Source of the DNA: Wagnerdoeblera intermedia | Lineage (GTDB): Bacteria > Pseudomonadota > Alphaproteobacteria > Rhodobacterales > Rhodobacteraceae | Length of the DNA stretch: 64,000 nt | Reading direction: 5' to 3' (one strand) | NCBI RefSeq assembly: GCF_042647465.1 | Contig: NZ_JBHRVN010000004.1 | In this document: in pieces, positions 18,179 to 25,407 of the stretch | How positions within the stretch are numbered: position 1 is the first letter of the stretch | Layout: the number at the start of each line of letters is the position of its first letter | Notes under the pieces: generated by a model | What the model was told of the DNA's origin: nothing | Databases searched by the model: none | What the model saw: the letters and a program-made list of their open reading frames with translations, nothing else | Position numbers and translations under genes: made by a program

Positions 18179-18433
18179 TCCGTCAGGGTCGCGAGAACGT
18201 CGGAGCGAAAGAGGGCAAGGAGACCTTTGGCGAAACGGTCGTGAGACAGGATCAGGAGAACCAGTTGTGCAACACGTGCCACTCGAGCACGCGGCTTTGA
18301 TTTGGACCTGATCTGCGAACACCATAGTGGCCCGCGGCATGAGATGGCCGCATCAAAGGCCGGATACATGTCAGCACCCGACAACGCGCCAAAAAGATCC
18401 AAAATACCCTCTTGCGCAAGGGGTGGTTATACA

Positions 18434-18624
18434 TGTTGCGCAAGGCCGGAGACGAAGCCCAGCATCACCCCGTCGCGGTCCTGCGCCAGCGCGATCCGGC
18501 TGCAAAACGGCAGGCCGGTCCCGGCCTCGGTAACCGCGAGGGCCGCAAAACGGGCCCCGGCCATCAGCTGCAACGCCAGCGCACGGGCCTGCGGGTCAGA
18601 GGGGCGGATCGGATCGGGGGTCAT
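18434..18624 (-). pseudogene. HugZ-like FMN-binding protein, N-terminal fragment
   Basis: This is the first 63-64 codons of the disrupted PNPOx-fold protein: MTPDPIRPSDPQARALALQL, then ARFAALAV and LPFCSRIALAQDRDGVMLGFV, ending GLAQH at the insertion. Translation would run three codons into the IS tail and stop at 18427. The family binds FMN or heme and is linked to heme use or oxidative stress, though family membership alone does not fix a role. The start at 18624 gives the normal N-terminus. The distal part is at 15384-15671. Confidence 0.87.
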
Positions 18625-18963
18625 GCTCGGGACCACTTCAAAGAGGAGAGACAGGGGGCGGCAGTTTCGCCGCCGGTTCCGGGGCTGACAAGCGGGTTGA
18701 GGGCGAATCATCGCCCGATCAGCGCGGCGGCAGAGAAGGTCTTCTTATGCCGGAACGGGAAAATCCCCGGTCGGATCGGGTGTAGTGGACTGAAATTCAT
18801 CGTAATTTTACGCAGCGGAAGAACCCGCAGAGCGGCGCAGCTGCGGGCTTACAACCCGGATCATTTCTGGTTTAGGCTCAGCCAGCGGCAGGACAGGTGT
18901 TGACGGGGGCTTTTTCAAAAAGTGCGCCTGTCCGGCCCGGAAGACCGGGATAAGGAGGACCCG
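18625..18963. other. Intergenic region upstream of acs and the broken HugZ-like gene
   Basis: This 339-base gap should hold the divergent promoters of the HugZ-like gene and acs, but I see no convincing -35/-10 pair. A perfect inverted repeat CTTTTT-C-AAAAAG lies at 18910-18922, about 40 bases before the acs start; its role is unknown. A strong AAGGAGG ribosome site precedes the acs ATG. No gene is supported. Confidence 0.5.
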
Positions 18964-20925
18964 ATGACTGAACAGCAGCAGGGCGCCGTTTACGCGCCTG
19001 ACGCAGGTTTTGCCGCCAATGCACATGTGACGGCAGAGAGCTATGCCCGCGACTATGCGAAGTCGGTGCAGGACCCGGTGGCCTATTGGCGCCGCGAAGG
19101 GCAAAGGCTCGACTGGATCCGTGATTATACCGAAGTGAAGGACACCAGCTTCGCCCCCGGAGCCGTCTCGATCCGCTGGTTTGGCGATGGCACGCTGAAT
19201 GTGGCCGCCAATTGCATCGACCGCCATGTCGCCACCCGCGGCAGCCAGACGGCGATCATCTGGGAGCCGGATGACCCGCAGGCAGAGGCAAAGCATATCA
19301 GCTATACCGAGCTGCTCGAGCAGGTCTCGCGCATGGCCAATGTGCTGAAGGCCAATGGCGTGAGCAAAGGCGACCGGGTGGTGATCTATCTGCCGATGAT
19401 CCCGGAGGCGGCCTATGCGATGCTGGCCTGTGCGCGCATCGGGGCGGTGCATTCGGTGGTCTTTGCGGGGTTCTCGCCCGACAGTCTTGCGAGCCGTATC
19501 AATGACTGCGGCGCGAAGATGCTGATCACCGCCGATTACGCGCCGCGCGGCGGTAAGAAGACCCCGCTGAAGAGCAATGCCGATAAGGCGCTGCTGGATT
19601 GCCGCGATGATGTGAAATGCATGGTGGTGAAGCACACCGGCGATCAGATCTCCTGGGTTCAGGGCCGCGACATCGACGTGAAGGCCGAGATGGCGGCGGC
19701 AAAGCCCTATTGCGCCTATGTCGAGGTGGGGGCGGAAGATCCGCTTTTCATCCTTTACACCTCGGGCTCGACGGGCAAGCCGAAGGGGGTGGTGCATACC
19801 TCGGGCGGCTATCTGGTCTATGCCTCAATGACCCATCAGATGACCTTTGACTATCATGACGGGGATATCTTCTGGTGCACCGCCGATGTGGGCTGGGTGA
19901 CCGGGCACAGCTATATCGTTTACGGGCCGCTCGCCAATGGCGCGACCACGCTGATGTTTGAAGGCGTGCCGACCTGGCCCGATGCCGGGCGCTTCTGGGC
20001 GGTCTGTGAAAAGCATAAGGTCAATCAGTTCTATACCGCGCCGACGGCGATCCGCTCGCTCATGGGGCTGGGTCCGGAGTGGGTTGAGAAATATGATCTC
20101 TCTTCGCTGAAGCTTCTGGGTACGGTGGGCGAGCCGATCAACCCTGAGGCCTGGAACTGGTATCACACCCATGTCGGCAAGGGCACGCGGCCCATTGTGG
20201 ATACCTTCTGGCAGACGGAGACCGGCGGCCATCTGATCACGCCGCTGCCGGGGGCGATTGCCGCAAAGCCCGGATCGGCCACAAAGCCCTTCTTCGGGGT
20301 GCAGCCGGAGATCCTTGATCCCTCGACCGCAGAGGTGCAGAGCGCCACGGAGGCAGAGGGCGTTCTTTGCATCAAAGACAGCTGGCCCGGGCAGATGCGC
20401 ACGCTCTGGGGCGATCATGCGCGCTTTGAGGAGGCCTATTTCAGCCAGTATAAGGGCTATTACTTCACCGGCGACGGCTGCCGGCGGGATGCGGATGGCT
20501 ATTACTGGATCACCGGCCGGGTCGATGATGTGATCAACGTCTCGGGCCACCGGATGGGGACGGCGGAAGTTGAGTCTGCGCTTGTGGCCCATGAGAAGGT
20601 CGCTGAGGCTGCAGTGGTGGGCTATCCCCATGAAATCAAGGGCCAGGGCATCTATGCCTATGTGACGCTGATGAACGGGGTGGAGCCGACGGAAGAGCTG
20701 CGCCGTGAGCTTGAGGCTTTTGTGCGTCAGGAGATCGGCCCGATTGCCAGGCCAGATCTGATTCAATGGGCGCCGGGTCTGCCGAAAACGCGCTCGGGCA
20801 AGATCATGCGGCGGATTCTGCGCAAGATTGCGGAGAATGACCATGGCAGCCTGGGGGATACCTCGACGCTGGCGGATCCGGCGGTGGTGGATGATCTGGT
20901 GGCCAACCGGATGAATCGCGGCTGA
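18964..20925 (+). CDS. acs: Acetyl-CoA synthetase
   Basis: This AMP-forming ligase turns acetate, ATP and CoA into acetyl-CoA. The 653-residue protein has the ANL-superfamily motifs: the ATP-binding loop LYTSGSTGKPKGVVHTSGGY near residue 265, VDTFWQTETGGHLITPLPG, the hinge aspartate in YYFTGDGCRRDADGYYWITGRVDDVIN, and the catalytic lysine in PKTRSGKIMRRILRKI, which is the usual acetylation site. The ATG at 18964 has a near-perfect Shine-Dalgarno sequence. It is monocistronic, with amn about 110 bases downstream beyond a hairpin. Confidence 0.97.
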   Translation: MTEQQQGAVYAPDAGFAANAHVTAESYARDYAKSVQDPVAYWRREGQRLDWIRDYTEVKDTSFAPGAVSIRWFGDGTLNVAANCIDRHVATRGSQTAIIWEPDDPQAEAKHISYTELLEQVSRMANVLKANGVSKGDRVVIYLPMIPEAAYAMLACARIGAVHSVVFAGFSPDSLASRINDCGAKMLITADYAPRGGKKTPLKSNADKALLDCRDDVKCMVVKHTGDQISWVQGRDIDVKAEMAAAKPYCAYVEVGAEDPLFILYTSGSTGKPKGVVHTSGGYLVYASMTHQMTFDYHDGDIFWCTADVGWVTGHSYIVYGPLANGATTLMFEGVPTWPDAGRFWAVCEKHKVNQFYTAPTAIRSLMGLGPEWVEKYDLSSLKLLGTVGEPINPEAWNWYHTHVGKGTRPIVDTFWQTETGGHLITPLPGAIAAKPGSATKPFFGVQPEILDPSTAEVQSATEAEGVLCIKDSWPGQMRTLWGDHARFEEAYFSQYKGYYFTGDGCRRDADGYYWITGRVDDVINVSGHRMGTAEVESALVAHEKVAEAAVVGYPHEIKGQGIYAYVTLMNGVEPTEELRRELEAFVRQEIGPIARPDLIQWAPGLPKTRSGKIMRRILRKIAENDHGSLGDTSTLADPAVVDDLVANRMNRG

Positions 20926-20985
20926 GCTTTGGGTTGCGTGGAAAGCGCCGGGGAGGGCTGCCTGCCCTCCCCGGACCCCGCCCGG

Positions 20986-21007
20986 GAGTATTTGGAAAAA
21001 GCCAAAG
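20986..21007. repeat. 22-nt extragenic motif, copy 1
   Basis: The sequence GAGTATTTGG-AAAAAGCCAAAG lies between acs and amn, directly after a GC-rich hairpin at about 20950-20973 (GGGGAGGG facing CCCTCCCC). Near-identical copies occur at 50873-50894 (reverse orientation) and 61938-61959, each beside a strong hairpin. It differs from those two copies at three bases in the middle. All three copies are intergenic. The function is unknown. Confidence 0.75.
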
Positions 21008-21034
21008 TGCCCGGCGGCAGTCAGGGAGCGGGTG

Positions 21035-22465
21035 ATGCGGTTTGACGATGCGGCGGCAGCGGTGGCGGAGCTGGAGCGGCTTTATGCGGCCTCAGTGACG
21101 GTGTTGCGCGAAGGTTTCGCGCGGGCGCTGGGGGGCGCGCTGCCCGAGGGGCGGGTGCGGGCCTTTTATCCTGAAATCCGGCTGGAGGTGACGGGGTTTG
21201 AGCCGGTCGACAGTCGTTTGTCTTTCGGCCATGTCTCGGCCCCGGGGGTTTATGCGACCACCGTCACGCGGCCCGATCTTTACCGGCGCTATCTGACCGA
21301 GCAGATTGAGCTGTTGATGAAGCATCACGGGGTCAGTGTGGAGATTGCGCTGTCGCAGACGCCGATCCCTTTGCATTTTGCGCTGGAGAGCGGCGGGCCG
21401 CAGGTCGTGCCCCAGGAGGGGGTGTTGAGCTTTGTGCTGCGCGATGTCTTTGATGTGCCGGATCTTTCGACCACCAATGATGACATCGTCAATGGCGACC
21501 GGCTGTTCAATGCGGATGGCTCGCGGCCGCTGGCGGCGTTTACGGCGCAGCGGATTGATTATTCGCTGGCGCGGCTGAGCCATTACACCGCCACGCTGCC
21601 TGAGCATTTTCAGAATTATGTGCTGTTTACGAATTATCAGTTCTATGTCGATGAATTCGAGGCCCGGGCGCGGGAGCTGCTGGGGCAGAGCGGGTCGGGC
21701 TATACCGCCTTTGTGGGCCCGGGCAATCAGGTGATCACCACGCCGGACGGCGAGATGCCGGGGCTGGCGCGGCTGCCGCAGATGCCGGCCTGGCATCTGA
21801 AGCGGGCGGATGGCAACGGGATTACGCTGGTGAACATCGGGGTGGGTCCGTCGAATGCCAAGACGGCGACGGATCATATTGCGGTGCTGCGGCCCCATGC
21901 CTGGCTGATGGTGGGGCATTGCGCGGGGTTGAGGAATTCGCAGCGGCTGGGGGATTTTGTTCTCGCCCATGCCTATCTGCGCGAGGATCATGTGCTCGAT
22001 GAAGATCTGCCGGTCTGGGTGCCGATCCCGGCTCTGGCGGAGATCCAGATCGCTTTGCAGCAGGCCCTGGCAGAGGTGACCCAGCTTGAGGGTTATGAGC
22101 TGAAACGCATTTTGCGCACCGGGACCGTGGCCACGATCGACAATCGCAATTGGGAGCTGCGCGACCAGTCGGGGCCGGTGGCGCGGCTCTCTCAGGCGCG
22201 GGCGATTGCGCTGGATATGGAAAGCGCCACGATTGCGGCCAATGGCTATCGCTTTCGGGTGCCTTACGGCACGCTGCTTTGTGTCTCGGACAAGCCTTTG
22301 CATGGTGAATTGAAGCTGCCGGGCATGGCGAGTGACTTTTATCGCGCCCAGGTGGGGCGGCATCTCGACATCGGATTGCGGGCGATGGAACTTCTGCGCG
22401 CCATGCCGCCGGAGCGCATTCACAGCCGCAAACTGCGCAGTTTTGAGGAAACCGCCTTCCTCTGA
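21035..22465 (+). CDS. amn: AMP nucleosidase
   Basis: Amn hydrolyses AMP to adenine and ribose-5-phosphate and helps set adenylate levels. The 476-residue protein has the N-terminal AMN domain (LYRRYLTEQIELLMKHHGVSVEIALSQTPIPLHFAL) and a C-terminal nucleoside-phosphorylase-like catalytic domain with ITLVNIGVGPSNAKTATDHIAVLRP, LMVGHCAGLRNSQRLGDFVLAHAYLREDH and ALDMESATIAANGYRFRVPYGTLL. The glutamate in DMESAT is the family's ribose-binding residue. An in-frame GTG at 21032 could also serve; AGGGAG favours the ATG at 21035. Confidence 0.95.
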   Translation: MRFDDAAAAVAELERLYAASVTVLREGFARALGGALPEGRVRAFYPEIRLEVTGFEPVDSRLSFGHVSAPGVYATTVTRPDLYRRYLTEQIELLMKHHGVSVEIALSQTPIPLHFALESGGPQVVPQEGVLSFVLRDVFDVPDLSTTNDDIVNGDRLFNADGSRPLAAFTAQRIDYSLARLSHYTATLPEHFQNYVLFTNYQFYVDEFEARARELLGQSGSGYTAFVGPGNQVITTPDGEMPGLARLPQMPAWHLKRADGNGITLVNIGVGPSNAKTATDHIAVLRPHAWLMVGHCAGLRNSQRLGDFVLAHAYLREDHVLDEDLPVWVPIPALAEIQIALQQALAEVTQLEGYELKRILRTGTVATIDNRNWELRDQSGPVARLSQARAIALDMESATIAANGYRFRVPYGTLLCVSDKPLHGELKLPGMASDFYRAQVGRHLDIGLRAMELLRAMPPERIHSRKLRSFEETAFL

Positions 22466-22630
22466 AGGGGTTTTCCTGCGGCAAAAACTGCGGATTTCCG
22501 CGCGGGAGCAAATTTTCGTGGCTTTCGGACTTGAATTGAGGCGACAAAAGTTGTTCAGGCGTTCGGATGTCCCGCGCCCATGGGACAATGAGGTTTAACC
22601 CGGCCAGGCCGGGGCAGAAAGGACTCGAGT

Positions 22631-22921
22631 ATGACCGCGAAACCGATGACCAAGACCCAGCTGGTGGCTGCTCTGGCAGAAGCAATGGGTTCGGACCGCA
22701 AAGTTGCTGCTGCTGCTCTCGATGCAGTGGCAGAAGTCGTGGCACGCGAAGTCGCTGCCGGCGGCACTGTGACCCTGCCGGGCATCGGCAAAGTTGCCTG
22801 CAAAGAGCGTCCCGAGCGTCAGGTCCGTAACCCGGCGACCGGCGAGATGGTCACCAAAGCGGCTGACAAACAGGTGAAGATCACCGTTGCAAAAGCGCTG
22901 AAAGACAGCGTCAACGGCTGA
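22631..22921 (+). CDS. HU-family DNA-binding protein
   Basis: The 96-residue protein is a histone-like HU/IHF fold: KTQLVAALAEAMGSDRKVAAAALDAVAEVVAREVAAG forms the helical dimer body, VTLPGIGKVACKERPERQVRNPATGEMV is the DNA-binding arm with the intercalating proline, and KAADKQVKITVAKALKDSV is the C-terminal helix. The arm reads NPATGE, typical of HU rather than IHF. It is a single gene with AGAAAGGA upstream and a strong terminator just after the stop. Codon use is strongly biased, suggesting high expression. Confidence 0.95.
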   Translation: MTAKPMTKTQLVAALAEAMGSDRKVAAAALDAVAEVVAREVAAGGTVTLPGIGKVACKERPERQVRNPATGEMVTKAADKQVKITVAKALKDSVNG

Positions 22922-22958
22922 GCCTTCAAGCCCCCTTGCGGTGGCTGAGTGAAGCTTT

Positions 22959-22985
22959 AGGGTCGCCTGCGGGCGGCCCTTTTTT
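22959..22985 (+). terminator. Terminator after the HU-like gene
   Basis: A nine-pair stem (AGGGTCGCC with GGCGGCCCT, one T-G pair) and a four-base loop are followed by a run of T. It lies 37 bases after the HU stop and argues that the transporter gene has its own transcript. Confidence 0.85.
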
Positions 22986-23016
22986 CATGGCTGACCGGTT
23001 GCGGCTGGGGGGGGAG

Positions 23017-23898
23017 ATGGATCTGAAAGCGCTGGCCATGGGGATCGCCTTTGCGGTGATGTGGTCCTCGGCCTTCACCTCGGCGACGATGATCGTGCAG
23101 GCGGCGCCGCCGCTGACGGCTCTGGCGCTGCGGTTTCTGCTGGCGGGGCTGACCGGGGTGCTGATTGCGCGCTGCCTTGGGCAGAGCTTCCGGCTGACGC
23201 GGGGGCAGTGGCGCACGGTGCTGGTCTTCGGACTTTTGCAGAACGCGCTTTATCTGGGGCTGAATTTTGTGGCGATGAAGATCACCGGGGCCTCGGTCGC
23301 GGCGATTGTGGCCTCGGCCATGCCGCTGCTGGTGGCGCTGGCGGGCTGGGCCTTTTACGGCGAGCGGCTGAGCGGGCTGGCGGCGGGCGGTCTGATTGCC
23401 GGGATCTTTGGCGTGGCGCTGATCATGGGGGCGCGCATTCAGGGTGGTGTTGATCCCTTCGGGCTGATGCTGGTCTGTTTCGGGGCTCTGGCGCTGACGG
23501 GGGCGACGCTTTCGATGCGCGGGGCGGCAGGGGCCGGGAACAGTCTTTTCGTAATTGTCTCTTTGCAGATGCTGGTCGGGGCGGCAGCCGTGGGTCTGGT
23601 GGCGGGTGTCACCGAGACCTGGGTGGTGGACTGGTCCTGGCGGCTGCTCTGGGCGTTTCTCTACACCGTTTATGCGCCGGGGCTGCTGGCGACCTGGATC
23701 TGGTTTTTGCTGGTGCAGCGCATCGGGGCGGTGAAGGCCGCGACCTTCCACTTCCTGAACCCCTTCTTCGGGGTGCTGATCGCCTGGGTTTTGCTGGGTG
23801 AGACGCTGGGGATCTGGGATGTGGTGGGGGTCGTGGTGATCGCTGCGGGCATTCTGGCGGTGCAGCTGTCGCGGGCGCAAAGCGCGAAGGCCCCCTGA
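23017..23898 (+). CDS. EamA/DMT-family transporter
   Basis: The 293-residue protein has ten predicted membrane helices in two EamA halves, the drug/metabolite transporter layout. The first half contains AMWSSAFTSATMIVQAAPPLTALALRFLLAG-like features and the second WIWFLLVQRIGAVKAATFHFLNPFFGVLIAWVLLGE, the conserved EamA end. The substrate is unknown; relatives export amino acids or metabolites. I chose the ATG at 23017 (GGGGGGGAG just upstream). The earlier ATG at 22987 lies at the foot of the HU terminator. Confidence 0.88.
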   Translation: MDLKALAMGIAFAVMWSSAFTSATMIVQAAPPLTALALRFLLAGLTGVLIARCLGQSFRLTRGQWRTVLVFGLLQNALYLGLNFVAMKITGASVAAIVASAMPLLVALAGWAFYGERLSGLAAGGLIAGIFGVALIMGARIQGGVDPFGLMLVCFGALALTGATLSMRGAAGAGNSLFVIVSLQMLVGAAAVGLVAGVTETWVVDWSWRLLWAFLYTVYAPGLLATWIWFLLVQRIGAVKAATFHFLNPFFGVLIAWVLLGETLGIWDVVGVVVIAAGILAVQLSRAQSAKAP

Positions 23899-23969
23899 GC
23901 GGCGGCGGCGGCTTGCGCGGGGCGGCGGGGGGCGTTACCACCGCGCCATGCCACAAAGGGGGCCTTCGC

Positions 23970-25274
23970 ATGCCGCAACATCTGACCACGACCGACCCGG
24001 ATTTCGCCGCGCGCTTTGAGCATCTGCTCTCGATGAAGCGCGAGGATGCGCCGGATGTGGATGCGGCGGTGGCCGCGATCATCGCTGATGTGCGCGAGCG
24101 CGGCGACGCGGCGGTGATTGAGCTGACGTCGAAATTTGACCGTCTGGAGCTGACGCCGGAGACGCTGGCCTTTTCGCGGGCGGAGATTGAGGCGGCGGTG
24201 GCGCTGGTCACCCCTGAGGATCGCGCGGCGCTGGAACTGGCAGCCGAGCGGATCCGGGCCTATCATGCGCGGCAGATGCCCGAAGATGCCTCCTGGACGG
24301 ATGCGGCGGGCGCGACGCTCGGCTGGCGCTGGACGCCGGTTTCGGCCGCGGGGCTTTACGTGCCGGGCGGTAAGGCGGCCTATCCGTCGTCCGTTCTGAT
24401 GAATGCGATCCCGGCGAAGGTGGCGGGGGTTGAGCGGCTGGTGGTGGTCTGTCCGACCCCGGGCGGCGTGGTTAATCCGCTGGTCATCCTTGCCTGTGAA
24501 ATCGCGGGTGTGGATGAGATCTACCGCATCGGCGGCGCGCAGGCGGTGGCGGCCCTGGCTTACGGCACCGATACCATTCGTCCGGTGGATAAGATCACCG
24601 GACCGGGCAATGCCTTTGTGGCGGCGGCGAAGCGGCGGGTCTTTGGCAAGGTGGGCATCGATATGATCGCGGGGCCGTCGGAGATTCTGGTGATTGCGGA
24701 CCGTGACAATGATCCCGAATGGCTTGCCCTTGATCTGCTGAGCCAGGCGGAGCATGATGAGGTGGCGCAGTCGATCCTGGTGACCGATGATGCGGGCTTT
24801 GCCGCAGAGGTTACGGCAGCGGTGGAGCGGCTGATCCCGACGCTGGAGCGGGCAGAGATCGCGGGGGCCAGCTGGCGCGATTATGGCGCGGTGATCGTGA
24901 CGAAGGATCTTGCAGAGGCGGCGGCGCTGTCGAACCGTGTGGCGCCGGAGCATCTGGAGCTTTGTGTGGCCGATCCGGAGGCGCTGGCGGGAGAGATCAC
25001 CCATGCAGGGGCGATTTTCCTTGGTGCCTGGACGCCGGAGGCCATCGGCGATTACATCGGCGGGCCGAACCATGTGCTGCCGACGGCGCGCTCGGCGCGG
25101 TTTTCGTCGGGGCTGTCGGTTCTGGATTTCGTCAAGCGCACCACCATGGCGAAGATGACTCCGGCGGCGCTGGCGGCGATTGGTCCCTCAGCTGAGCGGC
25201 TGGCGCAGGCGGAATCGCTGCAGGCGCATGGGCTGTCGGTGCGCGCGCGTCTGGACCGTCTGAACGAGATGTGA
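23970..25274 (+). CDS. hisD: Histidinol dehydrogenase
   Basis: HisD oxidises histidinol to histidine in the last two steps of histidine synthesis. The 434-residue protein shows AGLYVPGGKAAYPSSVLMNAIPAKVAGV near residue 125, GPGNAFVAAAKRRVFGKVGIDMIAGPSEILVIAD, the zinc-site LLSQAEHDEVAQSILVT, and the C-terminal PEHLEL and GPNHVLPTARSARFSSGLSVLDFVKR. AAAGGGGG precedes the ATG at 23970. In many Rhodobacterales hisD is followed by UPF0262 and a low-Mr phosphatase; here those genes lie 11 kb away and hisD stands alone. Confidence 0.97.
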   Translation: MPQHLTTTDPDFAARFEHLLSMKREDAPDVDAAVAAIIADVRERGDAAVIELTSKFDRLELTPETLAFSRAEIEAAVALVTPEDRAALELAAERIRAYHARQMPEDASWTDAAGATLGWRWTPVSAAGLYVPGGKAAYPSSVLMNAIPAKVAGVERLVVVCPTPGGVVNPLVILACEIAGVDEIYRIGGAQAVAALAYGTDTIRPVDKITGPGNAFVAAAKRRVFGKVGIDMIAGPSEILVIADRDNDPEWLALDLLSQAEHDEVAQSILVTDDAGFAAEVTAAVERLIPTLERAEIAGASWRDYGAVIVTKDLAEAAALSNRVAPEHLELCVADPEALAGEITHAGAIFLGAWTPEAIGDYIGGPNHVLPTARSARFSSGLSVLDFVKRTTMAKMTPAALAAIGPSAERLAQAESLQAHGLSVRARLDRLNEM

Positions 25275-25278
25275 GGGC

Positions 25279-25345
25279 GCGCGGGGGCTGCCGCCCCCGC
25301 CCCCCGCTTCAGGGGGAGGTTCCCTCCCCCTGAAAACCCCCGAGG
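25279..25345 (+). repeat. 67-bp palindromic extragenic element, copy A
   Basis: The element holds two hairpins: GCGGGGGC-TGCC-GCCCCCGC, then TTCAGGGGGAG facing CTCCCCCTGAA. A second copy in inverted orientation lies at 28523-28589. The two differ at only two positions out of 67, and those two bases pair with each other in the second stem (T-A here, C-G there). Confidence 0.85.
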
Positions 25346-25366
25346 TCGCCTCCGGGACAGGATGAC

Positions 25367-25402
25367 AACCGGCAGGTCTGAGGGGCTGCCGGTTTTGTTT
25401 TT
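25367..25402. terminator. Bidirectional terminator between hisD and pepN
   Basis: AACCGGCAG and CTGCCGGTT form a nine-pair stem around a ten-base loop, followed on the plus strand by TTGTTTTT. It lies between two convergent genes and probably serves hisD; the pepN stop is six bases away on the other side. Confidence 0.85.
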
Positions 25403-25407
25403 ACGGA

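Larger units (their letters stand above)
15672..18433. mobile_element. 2.76 kb insertion with two head-to-head IS110-family elements
   Basis: The insertion interrupts the HugZ-like gene; the two junctions are 15671/15672 and 18433/18434, with at most two target bases (TG) shared. IS110 elements usually leave no or very short duplications, so this fits. Left and right ends are weakly inverted (TGTAACCGCCCC against TGTATAACCACCCC). Two transposase genes point away from each other, with only 114 bases (17036-17149) between their starts. The 3' tails are long: 320 bases on the left and 255 on the right. Short 5' and long 3' non-coding ends are the IS1111-type layout. The exact internal boundary, around 17.11-17.13 kb, is not clear. 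Confidence 0.85.
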
